Source: Manihot esculenta
Taxonomy: Eukaryota; Streptophyta; Magnoliopsida; Malpighiales; Euphorbiaceae
Direction of reading: 5' to 3'
NCBI RefSeq assembly: GCF_001659605.2
Contig: NC_035164.2
Span: 16,547,393-16,611,392 of the forward strand
DNA: 64,000 nt
Below, one piece after another: positions 11,416-24,220 of the stretch; the stretch's first letter is position 1, and each line of letters opens with the position of its first letter. The notes below the pieces were generated by a model, which did not search any database, was not told the origin of the DNA, and saw only the letters and a program-made list of their open reading frames with translations. The translations under genes and the position numbers were made by a program.

Positions 11416-13510
11416 AGGAACCATTCCCAGACATTCCAAGAAAACATACAATGAATAAAGATATAAGAGATGGTTTTCACATACATACCATATTTGGGAC
11501 ATTGATTTTGGTTAGGTGCGATGATACTAAGATGACAAAGCCAGTCTTTTGAACATAACCTACCATAACTAATCAACCAGATTAGGTTTTCAACCTTGGG
11601 GGGGGGGGCAATATCTAACCAAACAAAGGGCACACCCCATTTCATATCATAGGATGAGGCTAGCAACCATTTATAAAGAGATTTCATAGAAAAAAACCCA
11701 TTTTTCTTCGGTTTCTAGATAAGATGGTCTCGCTTAAAATCACAAAAACTCACATTACTAATGGTAGTAAGCAAATAACTCGAAGAAATAAGCTCCCACT
11801 CCATAAGTTAGGTCTCCAAAAAAACTTCCAAATCCAAGTCCCATTATCCCAATAACCCAGATCGCCCATAACAACATTTTGATCAGATGATAAATTAAAA
11901 AGTATGCTAAAAATAAATTTTATAGGTATCTTTCCAAGCCACTTATCATGCCAAAACTTTATTCTGTCCCCACTACTAAGAGCAAAAGAAATATTTTCTA
12001 AAATGGAAGAAGCACCCCTTATAGGTATAGATTTTTGAATGTCAGCCCAAATAGGGGACAAGTTGTTATGCACAGCCACAAAAAGACCCCCATCCACATG
12101 AAAAGGATGGTTGGATTTCAAAACTTGACCCCAAAAAGGTTCTTGATAAATGCTAAGCCTCTAAATCCACTTAAAAAAAAAGGGCTTGATTTTGCAAGCT
12201 TATATCTTTAATCCCCAAACCACCACCTTGTTTAGACTAGATAAGAATATTCCAGTTAATAAGGTGCAATTTTCTACCAGAGACACCACCAGACTAGAAA
12301 AGTCCCTCATACGGGTCTCAATTTTATTAGCTATCTTTTTAAAAATCTTAAAGACAGAAATTAGCCTTCTAGCCACTGAGAGAACTTTACCTTTCTAAAA
12401 GGACAATCTTTTTTTAACATTTTGAACTATCAGTGACCATGTACTACATCTTCTACTATTAGCATCAAGAGGAAACCCAAGATATCTTATTGGTAAATAC
12501 CAAGCATTACAACAGTAGAGATTTATAGCTTCATAGGTTACATCCGAGGCAACACGAATACCAAAGAGCGTACTTTTATGAAAATTGACACTCAAAGTAG
12601 ATATATACTAGAAGAAGCAAAGGATTCTTGAGATTGCCAAAACATTAAATATGAGGAGTAGTAAAATGGAGAGTGCCATCTGCAAAACATAAGTGAGAAA
12701 TAGAGAAACTATGGCTTTCAACACCCATCTTAACCCCTTTAAGATGGCCCTTATTAATACCTAAATTGATAAGAAAACCTAATGGCTCAGTAGCAATGAT
12801 AAATAAAAAAGGAGAGAGGGGATCACCTTGGTATAGACCATAAAGAGAATTCATTTGAGGGGTAACCATTGATTAAAATATTAATCCTTGCATTTGAGAC
12901 ATAAGTCCAAATCCACTTTCTCCGTTTTAACGCAAAACCCATGCAAGACATAGTGTGATCCAAATGGTTCCAACAAACTGCATCAAAAGCTTTTCAAAGT
13001 CTAATATGAACAGAAAACATCCCTCCCTAGTCTTCTTATGAAAATCAATTACCTTTGAAGCAATGAGAAAGCAATCAAGAATCTGTCTACTAAAAAAAAA
13101 GCACATTGATTCTTACTAACAACCAAAGGTAGCACTTTCTTGAGTCTAGCAGCCAACACCATAGAAGCAATTTTATAAACACAATGGATCAGACTGGTCA
13201 GCCTATAATCATTTACTCTTAAGGCACTTGCAACTTTTGGGACCAAAGCAATGAAAGAGGCATGAATGGAGGATGTGAGATAGACACTAGAGAATAAATC
13301 ATTGAAAAGCCTAAAGAGGTCCTCCTTAATATATGATCATGCCCACTTATAAAAGAAAAGGTTTGCACTATCAGGCTCTAGAGCTTTGGAAGAATCACAT
13401 TTTCATATTGCCATATTTATGTTTTCCAATGAAAAGGGCAATTCAAGATTATCAGCAATTTCTAATGGAATAGATTGTAAGTACTGAAAATTATGAAGGC
13501 AATCTATCAA
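11416..13510 (-). pseudogene. LINE (L1-like) reverse transcriptase remnant, truncated at both ends
   Basis: Minus-strand pieces follow plant LINE ORF2 order. The RT start lies near 13300-13500 (LPFSLENINMAI...CDSSKALEPD). VPKVASALRVNDYRLTSLIH and LKKVLPLVVSKNQCAFFLVD lie at 13110-13246, GLYQGDPLSPFLFI near 12800, and FADG near 12660. The thumb is at 12400-12590, FWHDKWLG near 11940, and the C-terminal zinc-binding RVT domain (PPKVENLIWLI...MFSWNVWEW) at 11420-11620. The catalytic FADD has become FADG. The 3' tail is lost at the copia junction and the 5' end joins CACTA sequence at about 13510. Confidence 0.85.
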
Positions 13511-13539
13511 TTTTCATGCAGTCCAATCGACCAATAAGA

Positions 13540-14281
13540 AAAGGGACAACCAGGTACCTTATGGAGGATGAGTATAAAGCAACACAATACATATTATTAA
13601 ATTGCCTAGAAGTGAAATCCTATATTGAGTAAGCTATCGTAAATAATTACTTTATATATTAGTTTTTTAAATTACTTTTTCTAATTAAGTTGAGGTTTTT
13701 CCAGAATTTACACTGATCAATTGCACTCAAATAATCCGTTAGTCGATGATTCTCATATTGACATCAAATTAGAGAGTGAATTCTCTATATGGTTCAACAA
13801 TTTTGCTCATGATTCGTGCAGTAATATATCCAAAAAATTTATCATATCACTTGCAAAGGGTCCATAACAAAGTGTGACATCATACAATGGGTATATGGTG
13901 AATGGATATAACTTCCAATCAAAGTCATATTGTGCAAGTAGAGCAACTATGAACAGTGGGGCGTGTATTAAGGGGTCAAATTACAGTAGCGAAGAGAGCA
14001 ATTACTATGGACAATTGCTTGAAGTTATACGTTTGGAGTATCCAGGTCTTACAATAAAGTGAGTTGTACTTTTCAAATGCAATTGGTTTGTCCCCACTCC
14101 AAATGTAGGCACAAAGATCCATAATAAATATAAACTTATTGATGTAAATCATAAACGATCTTTTAATAGATATGCGTCTTTTATGCAGGGAGTACAAGCA
14201 ATACAAGTGATATATACTCTGTATTCTAGCCTAAAGCGAGACAAAATTGAATGGTAGGCTGCTGTAAAAGTCAAAGTATGT
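13540..14281 (+). pseudogene. CACTA TNP2-like transposase, C-terminal part (first segment)
   Basis: Plus-strand reading in several frames. Near 13560-13630 is a block like the end of the DUF4218 region (EYKATQYILLNCLEVKSYIE). At 13874-14062 is the Cys/Tyr-rich segment (NGYMVNGYNFQSKSYC, YYGQLLEVIRLEYPG) typical of DUF4216. It continues to VLFKCNWF, VDVNHKRSF, QAIQVIYT and KIEW near 14260. It would form part of a DNA-transposon transposase. The frame is then cut by the Athila LTR at 14287 and resumes at 25559. Frameshifts and stops are present. Confidence 0.8.
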
Positions 14282-14517
14282 GCTATTGACTGTCGGTTGT
14301 CGAAGCCGGTTAAAAATAACCTTTTCAGTTATCAACAACATTACAACTACAGATAGTGGTGAAAGGATCAAATCCACAGGGAATTGAAAACTTACCTATC
14401 TTCTTTATCAAGACCAATAAACTGAAAGCGAATAAACTGAAAGCGAAATAAACTAACAATAAAAGTAAAAGGAGGGGGTTTTGAGATTGATTCAGTTGAA
14501 CTAATAAAGAAAGAAAT

Positions 14518-16766
14518 TGTAACGACCCCAAAATGGACCGTCACCAGCGCTAGGACTCAGGTAGGCTTAAGGCCGCCAGAACCCGTAGCAAGCCTGCTAT
14601 ACTCTCTGTGTACCTGTAAAACTCATACATGATCATACATTTTCTGTGAAAATAGACAAAATAAAAACTCTTGTCTCTGTACCAAGGCTTAACCTATGCC
14701 TGCACTATCTCTGTACTCTGTACTCTGTTCCCCTGGCTAGAGCTTGCTCTAGATGGGTTAACTCATACCTGTTAAGCCTGGTTTTTCACATACGCTGTAA
14801 AACATATACATATACAGATCATGTACAAAACACATCACAAACTACTAAGTCAAGCACATCTGTAACTGTAAACATAACTATTACATCTCTTTAATATTAC
14901 ATGTCCACGCTATACTATTACACATCTCTTTACTCTTTCTGTATCCTGCTGGACTGTCCCTGTACCCTGTATACTGAACCTGCAAAACTGGGGTTAAGGG
15001 AGTGGGATGAGCTCTATAGCCCAGTGAGTAGAACAGTAAAACATCTCAGTAAAACATGATCTCATGGAATGCGTCATAACACAGACAAGCCACATCAAGA
15101 GTAAACCTGTCACCACATAGTCCCAGTAACTCTGTGCCAGGGCGTAGAATCGAGCACCTGGTCTTCCTGTCATATATGTATATGTGTATATAACACCTCT
15201 GTACTTACCATTGCCAGGGCGTAGTCAAAGGCTCCTGGTCTTTGCTATACCTGCCAGGGCGTAGTCAAAGGCTCCTGGACTTGCTATACCTGCCAGGGCG
15301 TAGTCAAAGGCTCCTGGACTTCCTGTCTGTGACTATGGGATCATTCAGCATTTACCCACATCAACAAATAACGATGCAATGCAACATATACGTGGATACT
15401 AATGCAATCAACCTAAGGCATAATCATGATGCATGAGATATGCTAAAACATTCCAGTTTGCAAGTAAAAGAATTAAGTTTAGTTCCACTCACCTCTGGCT
15501 ATTTGGACTGACCGACTCTGCAGGTTCTGCAACTCTGGAGCAGTACTCACTGCTGCTCTCTCTGGTTCCTCTGATCTGTACCCATACAGATGGACTCAAA
15601 TGAGGGACCAAACAAGCGTATGAATAACTCTATGAAACTCCCCAAGACTCCCCTTCAACTCACTCAACTATCCATGCAAAGCATGCAAAAGAAAGCTGGA
15701 CAGAACACTTTCGGCGGCAGGTTCGGCGGCCGAAAGTCCTCTCCAGAGACGAAACTCAAGCACCTTCGGCGGCCGAACTCTTTCGAGGGCAAGTTTCGGG
15801 GGCCAAAAGGCACTCCAGAGACGAAAGTCTCTAACCTTCGGCGGCCGAATCCCGCAAACAGAGCCGAACATTCAAAACTCGCGGGGGCAAGCTGTGGCAG
15901 CCTAAGCCACCATGCAAGAGGTTCGGCGGCCGAATGAACCTTCGGCTGCCGAACCTGAGTTCATCCTGAACTCAGCCCCGACGGAAAATAAGCTCTTCCA
16001 CCCCTTCAATCTCTCAAAACATGCACACTTCAACTCCTCAACACCCATATACTCATGTATATGTACAAAGGGGTCCAAAACTACCTAAAACCCCCAACAA
16101 ACACATCAAACATAACACATAACCATCAAAAACACCCTTTGTCACCTAAGCATGCATCTCTTCCCAAACCTTCACAAAACTTCTGTAAAACAGTAAAACA
16201 TGTTCAAGATCTTCACTTACCTCCTGTATTCACGAAGATGACCGATCTGAACAAAGCAAATGGATCAACTCTCTTCAAACTCATAAACTCTCAAACCTAA
16301 ACTTTTTGCTTCAACCCTTCACCACCTTGTGAAAACCAACAAAACAACCCACTTTGCAGGAGCTGTACAATATAGGAGACGTGGCCAAGCTTCTGGACAG
16401 GGTTTGGAGCCAACACCTGTCCAAAATGCTGACTAAGGAATGCTCAAATGTTGGCTAGCCAACTCAGCTTCGGCTGCCGAATCGCATGCAAAACCATGCA
16501 ACATTCGGGGGCCGAACCTGAACTGCGGAAGCCGAACATTGGGCACTTTCGGCGGCCGAACTTACCTTTGGCGGCCGAACTTGGCAAAAGTCTCCTTAGC
16601 CTTTTCTCTTCCAACCTCAAACCAACTCAAAACAAGTCAACTCAAAACCTTAAACTACATCATAATACTGGAGTAAAACATAAATCCTACCCGTCTCGAG
16701 ACTTCCGACATCCCGGACTCCATCGGAAAGTAGACTTCCGATGCCGGACTCCAGCCGGGTATTACA
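14518..16766 (-). repeat. 3' LTR of element C (2249 bp)
   Basis: Begins TGTAACGACCCC and ends GGGTATTACA, next to the polypurine tract. It holds four hairpin units at 15137-15318, a palindrome cluster at 15710-15955, a second palindrome group at 16470-16580, and a TATA-like CTATATTG (minus) at 16369-16376. A strong splice donor AG/GTAAGTG lies near 16220 and AG/GTGAGTG near 15492. Confidence 0.93.
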
Positions 16767-16780
16767 TTCTCCCCCCCCTT
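16767..16780 (-). promoter_or_regulatory. polypurine tract of element C
   Basis: On the minus strand AAGGGGGGGGAGAA lies directly before the 3' LTR. It is the expected RNase H-resistant primer for plus-strand synthesis. Confidence 0.88.
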
Positions 16781-16840
16781 AAGAACATTCGTCCTCGAAT
16801 GATTCTAAAACAATAACACATGAAACGGAGGAAACTAACC

Positions 16841-19800
16841 TCAAAACAAATATGGATACTGCTGGAGCATCGACTCTCGTGTCTCCCAGGTGCACTCTTC
16901 TAGATTATGGTGATTCCATAGAACTTTCACCATCGGAATCTCCTTGTTCCTTAGCTGTCTGATCTGCGTGTCCAGAATCCGCACTGGCTGCTCTATATAG
17001 GTGAGATCTGTATGAATCTCCACCTCAGGCTCACTCAGAACCTGATTCGGATCTGACACAAACTGCCGTAGCATAGAAACATGAAATACCGGGTGAATTC
17101 TCTCCATAGAAGCAGGTAAATCCAGCTTATACGACACATTTCCGATCCTTTGCAAAATCTCAAAGGGTCCAATGTATCGTGGAGCTAACTTACCCTTCTT
17201 CCCAAAACGAACCACTCCTTTCATTGGAGACACTTTCAGCAATACCAGACTACCTTCCTGAAACTCTAACTGTTTTCTGCGCACGTCTGCGTAACTCTTC
17301 TGTCTGCTCTGCGCTGTTCTGATTCTCTCTCTGATTATGGGCACCACTCTACTGGTAATCTCTACTAACTCTGGCCCTGCAAGAGCCTTCTCTCCTATTT
17401 CTTCCCAGCAAACAGGGGATCTGCACTTCCTCCCATACAAAGCTTCATAAGGAGCCATCCCGATGCTAGCATGATGGCTGTTATTGTAGGCAAACTCCAC
17501 CAAAGGTAGATGCTACCGCCAAGAACCGCCAAAGTCTAACACACACAGTCGAAGCATATCCTCGATGGTCTGGATGGTCCTCTCTGACTGTCCATCAGTC
17601 TGTGGGTGGAAAGCAGTGCTAAACTCTAATCTTGTGCCCATCGCACTCTGCAGACTTCGCCAAAATCTAGAGGTAAACTGAGGTCCTCTATCTGAGACTA
17701 TCGACACTGGAACACCATGTAATCTCACTATCTCATCTAGATAGACCTGTGCTAACTTATCCACAGAGTAGTTACTCCGAACTGGAAGAAAATGAGCAGA
17801 TTTCATGAGTCTGTCCACAATCACCCATATAGAGTCTATCCTGTTGGACGTAGCTGGTAAACCCACTACAAAATCCATGGCTATGTTCTCCCATTTCCAC
17901 TCTGGAATCGGTAATGGGTTAAGCATTCCTGCTGGTTTCTGATGCTCTAGTTTCACCCTCTGACAAACCTCACAAGCTGTCACAAACTGCGCCACTTCTT
18001 TCTTCATGGCTGGCCACCAATAGACCTTTTTCAGATCTTGATACATCTTGGTGGCTCCTGGGTGAACACTATACCTTGCATTATGAGCTTCCCTCATAAT
18101 TTCTTCCTTCACACTGCCTCTATCTGGTACACAAAGTCGACTCCCATAGCGAAGGATCCCTTTGTTGTCAAATTTGAACTCTGCATTGTTGCCTGACTGA
18201 ACAGTCCTGGCAATTTTCATCAACTCAGGGTCCTCATGCTGTCTCTGAGCTATCTGCTCCAGAAACACAGGTGTCACTCGCATCTGTGCGATCACTGCAC
18301 CTGTACCAGACAATTCTAACTGTAACCCCTCTGCTAAGAACTTATAAAGCTCCATCACAACTGGTCTGCGCTCTGCCACGATATGGGATAAACTGCCTAG
18401 TGACTTCCGGCTGAGGGCGTCTGCTACAACATTCGCCTTACCCGGATGATACTGGATCTGACAATCATAATCACTGAGCAATTCTACCCATCTCCTCTGC
18501 CTCAAATTCAGCTCTCTCTGACTCAAGATGTACTGTAAACTTTTATGATCAGTGAAGATCTCGCATTTAACCCCGTAGAGGTAATGCCGCCACATCTTAA
18601 GTGCAAAGATAACTGCTGCCATCTCTAGGTCATGGGTAGGGTAATTCAACTCGTGCTTCTTCAACTGTCTAGAAGCATAAGCTATCACCCTATCACTCTG
18701 CATCAATACACAGCCCAATCCCACTCGAGATGCATCACAGAACACTGTGAAATCCTCATGACTCACAGGCAGAGCTAACACTGGTGCTGTGGTTAATCTC
18801 CGCTTGAGCTCCTCAAAGCTCTCTTCACACTGGTCTGACCATACAAACTTCTGGTTCTTCTGAGTCAGTTTGGTCATAGGAGCTGCTATCTTTGAGAAGT
18901 TCTGCACGAACCTCCTGTAGTAACCTGCCAGTCCCAGAAAGCTTTTAATCTCAGTCACTGTCGTGGGTCTGGGCCAGTTAGCTACAGCCTCTATCTTCTT
19001 GGGGTCTACCGCAACACCCTCTGCTGATACTACATGTCCCAAGAAGGCAATGCTCCGCAACCAAAACTCACACTTCGAGAACTTGGCATACAAACCATGC
19101 TCTCTCAGTGTCTGCAAAACTATCCTCAGATGCTGGGCATGCTCTTCTGCATCTCTGGAATACACTAAAATATCATCGATGAAAACAATGACAAAGTGAT
19201 CCAGAAACTCACTGAAAACTCGGTTCATGAGATCCATGAATGCTGCAGGGGCGTTAGTCAACCCGAACGGCATCACTAAGAACTCATAATGCCCATATCT
19301 GGTCCTGAAAGCTGTCTTAGGCACATCTGCCTCTCTGACTCTCAACTGATGATACCCGGATCTCAGATCTATTTTAGAGAAACAACCTGCTCCAGCTAGC
19401 TGGTCAAATAGATCATCAATCCTAGGTAGAGGATACCTATTCTTGATAGTGACCTTGTTCAACTGTCTGTAGTCGATACAAAGTCTGAGGGATCCATCCT
19501 TCTTTCTGACAAAAAGCACTGGAGCACCCCAAGGTGAGGTACTAGGGCGGATGAAACCCTTATCTACCAAGTCCTGCAACTGTTCTTTTAACTCTTTTAA
19601 CTCTGCTGGTGCCATCCTGTAGGGAGGAATAGAGATAGGTCTGGTACCTGGCAGTAATTCAATTTCAAACCCTATCTCTCTATCAGGTGGGAGTCCTGGT
19701 AAATCGTCTGGGAACACATCGAGAAACTCTCGGACTACTGGTACGGTGGCTGGTTCCCTAACCTGACTGTCTAGCTCTCTCACATGAGCTAGAAACCCCT

Positions 19801-21738
19801 AACAACCCCTCCTAAGCAAACGACGAGCCTGAAGGGCTGAAATCATACCTCTGGGTGTACCTCTCTTGTCTCCTCTGAAGACACACTCTGACCCATCCTG
19901 GTCTCGAAGACTCACTAGCTTTTCTCTACAGTCCAAAGTAGCACTATATGTAGCTAACCAATCCATCCCTAGAATGACATCAAAATCCGTCAAATCTAGA
20001 ACCACAAGGTCAGCTGGAAGGTATCTACCCTCTAGAAACACTGGACTGAAACGACAGACTGACACTGCCACTGATGGGTCACATTTAGGTCCAGTGACCC
20101 AGAGAGGATACTCTAACGCAGAACTGATCAAACCCAATCTCTCTATGGCTCTCGAAGCAATAAAGGAATGAGAAGCACCGGGGTCCATCAAAGCATACAC
20201 ATCTGAACACCCAATGATGAGATTACCTGACACCACTGTGTTCGACATGTTAGCCTCCTCCTGTGTCACAGTGAAAATCCGTGCTGGGGCTACCGGATTT
20301 CCACCTCGGGAACCTGCTGCTGAAGTAGAGGCTGCCCCTCTCCCTCTACCTCTGCCACTACTCTGAGGCATGACTGGAGCTGCTGGTCGAACAACTGGCT
20401 GTACCACACTGCCTGAACTCATCTGCTGGGATGGTGCAAATGTCACCTGAGGACAATTCCGAGCAATATGCCCTTCCTGTCCACAGCGAAAACAAGCTGT
20501 AGATCCCAACTGACAAACTCCTCCATGTGTTTTCCGCATCTTCTGCAGACTGGAGCTGTGCCAGAGCTTGAGCCACTACCTATTCCCAGACCTGACTTCA
20601 CTTTACTCCAGAACTTATTCTTGTTCCTTTTGCTCTATCCCATTTCTTGTTGCCTGAAGTGCCTGCACTGGGGGCCTTAGAACCCGAAGCCTGTGCCTTT
20701 GACTGTTTCTGAATATTGGCACTAGCTTCCATTTTCCTGGCTGCGTCCACTATGGTGTGGAAACTCTCCTTTTCTGCTGGAATAATCAAGGAAGCATACC
20801 TGGGATGCAATCTCATAGTATATCTTCCTTGCCTTCTTCTGATCAGTATCATAGGCTTGACCCACGTACTGAAGCAAATCCAGGAACTTATCGGTGAATT
20901 CATCAACACTCATTTCATCTGTCTGTCTCAACTGTTCGAACTCTATTACTTTCATCTCCCTGGAACTATCAGGAAAAGCCCACCCTGCAAACTCATTGGC
21001 GAACTCTCCCCATGACATGCTGTCCATTCTAGGCTCCACATAATTCTTAAACCATTCTCTGGCTTTCTTACATTTAAATGTGAAACCTGCCATCTCAATG
21101 GCTCTCCTATCATCTGCTCCCAATTCACTAGTTATCATCCTAACTGCTCTGAGGTAATCAAATGGATCATCTCCCGTGTTGTATTTAGGAGCATCCAATT
21201 TCAAGTATTCCGTCATTTGCACTTTACCTCCAGATGAGCTAGGTTGATGTCTGTCAACAACAGGGGCTACTGGTTCTGGTGGTGGTACTGGTTCATTTGG
21301 CTCTGGGTGTGCTGCACTTGGATGGGTAGGGGAAGATGGATATGGTGGATAGTAAGGAGGATAAGGCATATAGGGCATGTAAGGAGGATATGGCACAAAA
21401 CTAGAGTACTCCGACATACCTCCCATCGGATACTCTGGATAGCCAAAATCTGAGGTCTGAGCACCTCCCTGCGACTCTCCCATACCTTCCTCAAAACTGC
21501 CTATACCCATGCTGTCATCTCTAGACTGATCAATCTCCATAGCTTCCCTCCCCTCTGATCTTCCTCCCCTCACTGTTCCTCTTCTGCTCTCGTCAACAGA
21601 CCTTCTAGGGTCTATGGACATCCCTTCCCTGCTAGATCTCTGCGACCTTGCCCTTGGCAATGCAGGAGGACGAGCAGCTGGTCTCTCACTATCTGGTGGG
21701 ACTCCAGTCAATCGAGCTGATCGACGAGTTCCTCTCAT
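16841..21738 (-). pseudogene. gag-pol polyprotein of element C (two nonsense, at least two frameshifts)
   Basis: ATG at 21738 ([10 protein letters not shown]) starts gag with the Pro/Tyr-rich tract and gag domain. The frame shifts near 20830 and again near 20540, at the first zinc finger. The CCHC knuckle [14 protein letters not shown] and protease (MDPGASHSF) follow and end at TAG 19799-19801. RT (FIDDILVYS), RNase H and integrase HHCC/DDE continue to TAG 17513-17515. The integrase end and chromodomain ([20 protein letters not shown]) finish at 16841. Both TAGs replace CAG of the intact copy D. An integrase residue is Met (DRLMKSAHF) where others have Thr. The gene is not functional as it stands. 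Confidence 0.92.
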
Positions 21739-21937
21739 CGGTACTCTCTGAAAACACAACATATAACAGAGCACTTTAGCACATAAACAGCACATAGCAA
21801 TAAGGCACATGCATAACTCATGGCATATCACAGATAGGACTCAAAACCCTATCCTAGTGGACATGATTTCCTAGTGTGCTTGACTACTTTTACCCTCTAT
21901 GAGCCCGACACTATCTCTATAGGTCCGATCATGTGAA

Positions 21938-21955
21938 CCTAGGGCTCTGATACCA
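21938..21955 (-). promoter_or_regulatory. primer binding site of element C
   Basis: Minus-strand TGGTATCAGAGCCCTAGG, matching the initiator Met tRNA 3' end, three bases from the 5' LTR. Confidence 0.88.
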
Positions 21956-21958
21956 ATC

Positions 21959-24220
21959 TGTAACGACCCCAAAATGGACCGTCACCGGCGCTAGGACTCA
22001 GGTCGGCTTAAGGCCGCCAGAACCCGTAGCAAGCCTGCTATACTCTCTGTGTACCTGTAAAACTCATACATGATCATACATTTTCTGTGAAAATAGACAA
22101 AATAAAAACTCTTGTCTCTGTACCAAGGCTTAACCTGTGCCTGCACTATCTCTGTACTCTGTACTCAGTTCCCCTGGCTAGAGCTTGCTCTAGATGGGTT
22201 AACTCATACCTGTTAAGCCTGGTTTTTCACATACGCTGTAAAACATATACATATACAGATCATGTACAAAACACATCACAAACTACTAAGTCAAGCACAT
22301 CTGTAACTGTAAACATAACTATTACATCTCTTTAATATTACATGTCCACGCTATACTATTACACATCTCTTTACTCTTTCTGTATCCTGCTGGACTGTCC
22401 CTGTACCCTGTATACTGAACCTGCAAAACTGGGGTTAAGGGAGTGGGATGAGCTCTATAGCCCAGTGAGTAGAACAGTAAAACATCTCAGTAAAACATGA
22501 TCTCATGGAATGCGTCATAACACAGACAAGCCACATCAAGAGTAAACCTGTCACCACATAGTCCCAGTAACTCTGTGCCAGGGCGTAGAATCGAGCACCT
22601 GGTCTTCCTGTCATATATGTATATGTGTATATAACACCTCTGTACTTACCATTGCCAGGGCGTAGTCAAAGGCTCCTGGTCTTTGCTATACCTGCCAGGG
22701 CGTAGTCAAAGGCTCCTGGACTTGCTATACCTGCCAGGGCGTAGTCAAAGGCTCCTGGACTTCCTGTCTGTGACTATGGGATCATTCAGCATTTACCCAC
22801 ATCAACAAATAACGATGCAATGCAACATATACGTGGATACTAATGCAATCAACCTAAGGCATAATCATGATGCATGAGATATGCTAAAATATTCCAGTTT
22901 GCAAGTAAAAGAATTAAGTTTAGTTCCACTCACCTCTGGCTATCTGGACTGACCGACTCTGCAGGTTCTGCAACTCTGGAGCAGTACTCACTGCTGCTCT
23001 CTCTGGTTCCTCTGATCTGTACCCATACAGATGGACTCAAATGAGGGACCAAACAAGCGTATGAATAACTCTATGAAACTCCCCAAGACTCCCCTTCAAC
23101 TCACTCAACTATCCATGCAAAGCATGCAAAAGAAAGCTGGACAGAACACTTTCGGCGGCAGGTTCGGCGGCCGAAAGTCCTCTCCAGAGACGAAACTCAA
23201 GCACCTTCGGCGGCCGAATCTCAAGCTTCGGCGGCCGAACTCTTTCGGGGCAAGTTTCGGGGGCCAAAAGGCACTCCAGAGACGAAAGTCTCTAACCTTC
23301 GGCGGCACCTTCGGCGGCCGAATCCCTCAAACAGAGCCGAACATTCAAAACTCGCGGGGGCAAGCTGTGGCAGCCTAAGCCACCATGCAAGAGGTTCGGC
23401 GGCCGAATGAATCTTCGGCTGCCGAACCTGAGTTCATCCTGAACTCAGCCCCGACGGCAAATAAGCTCTTCCACCCCTTCAATCTCTCAAAACATGCACA
23501 CTTCAACTCCTCAACACCCATATACTCATGTATATGTACAAAGGGGTCCAAAACTACCTAAAACCCCCAACAAACACATCAAACATAACACATAACCATC
23601 AAAAACACCCTTTGTCACCTAAGCATGCATCTCTTCCCAAACCTTCACAAAACTTCTGTAAAACAGTAAAACATGTTCAAGATCTTCACTTACCTCCTGT
23701 ATTCACGAAGATGACCGATCTGAACAAAGCAAATGGATCAACTCTCTTCAAACTCATAAACTCTCAAACTTAAACTTTTTGCTTCAACCCTTCACCACCT
23801 TGTGAAAACCAACAAAACAACCCACTTTGCAGGAGCTGTACAATATAGGAGACGTGGCCAAGCTTCTGGACAGGGTTTGGAGCCAACACCTGTCCAAAAT
23901 GCTGACTAAGGAATGCTCAAATGTTGGCTAGCCAACTCAGCTTCGGCTGCCGAATCGCATGCAAAACCATGCAACATTCGGGGGCCGAACCTGAACTGCG
24001 GAAGCCGAACATTGGGCACTTTCGGCGGCCGAACTTGGCAAAAGTCTCCTTAGCCTTTTCTCTTCCAACCTCAAACCAACTCAAAACAAGTCAACTCAAA
24101 ACCTTAAACTACATCATAATACTGGAGTAAAACATAAATCCTACCCGTCTCGAGACTTCCGACATCCCGGACTCCATCGGAAAGTAGACTTCCGATGCCA
24201 GACTCCAGCCGGGTATTACA
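21959..24220 (-). repeat. 5' LTR of element C (2262 bp)
   Basis: Partner of the LTR at 14518. It starts TGTAACGACCCC, ends GGGTATTACA, and is followed by the GAAAT duplication. Relative to its partner it has an additional 21-bp palindrome unit and a 12-bp insertion near 23215-23320, and lacks one 19-bp palindrome unit near 24035. As the 5' copy it would drive transcription on the minus strand. Confidence 0.93.

Larger units (their letters stand above)
14518..24220 (-). mobile_element. Tekay-like Ty3/gypsy element C, complete but broken
   Basis: Full-length element, 9.7 kb, minus strand: LTRs 14518-16766 and 21959-24220, polypurine tract, gag-pol, and primer binding site. It has a perfect 5-bp target duplication GAAAT (14513-14517 and 24221-24225) inside the Athila-family solo LTR. 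The LTRs are very similar. Their 13-bp length difference is explained by indels of 21, 12 and 19 bp in the palindrome arrays plus one single base. Coding capacity is lost through nonsense and frameshift mutations. Confidence 0.93.

Noticed and set aside
15137..15318. Evenly spaced repeats considered as a CRISPR-like array
   Set aside because: The units are LTR tandem hairpins with near-identical spacers, inside a retrotransposon LTR of a plant; no cas genes.
19866..20171. Plus-strand open frames opposite gag-pol, repeated in A, C, D and E
   Set aside because: They are antisense shadows of the conserved protease region; conservation follows from the minus-strand protein.
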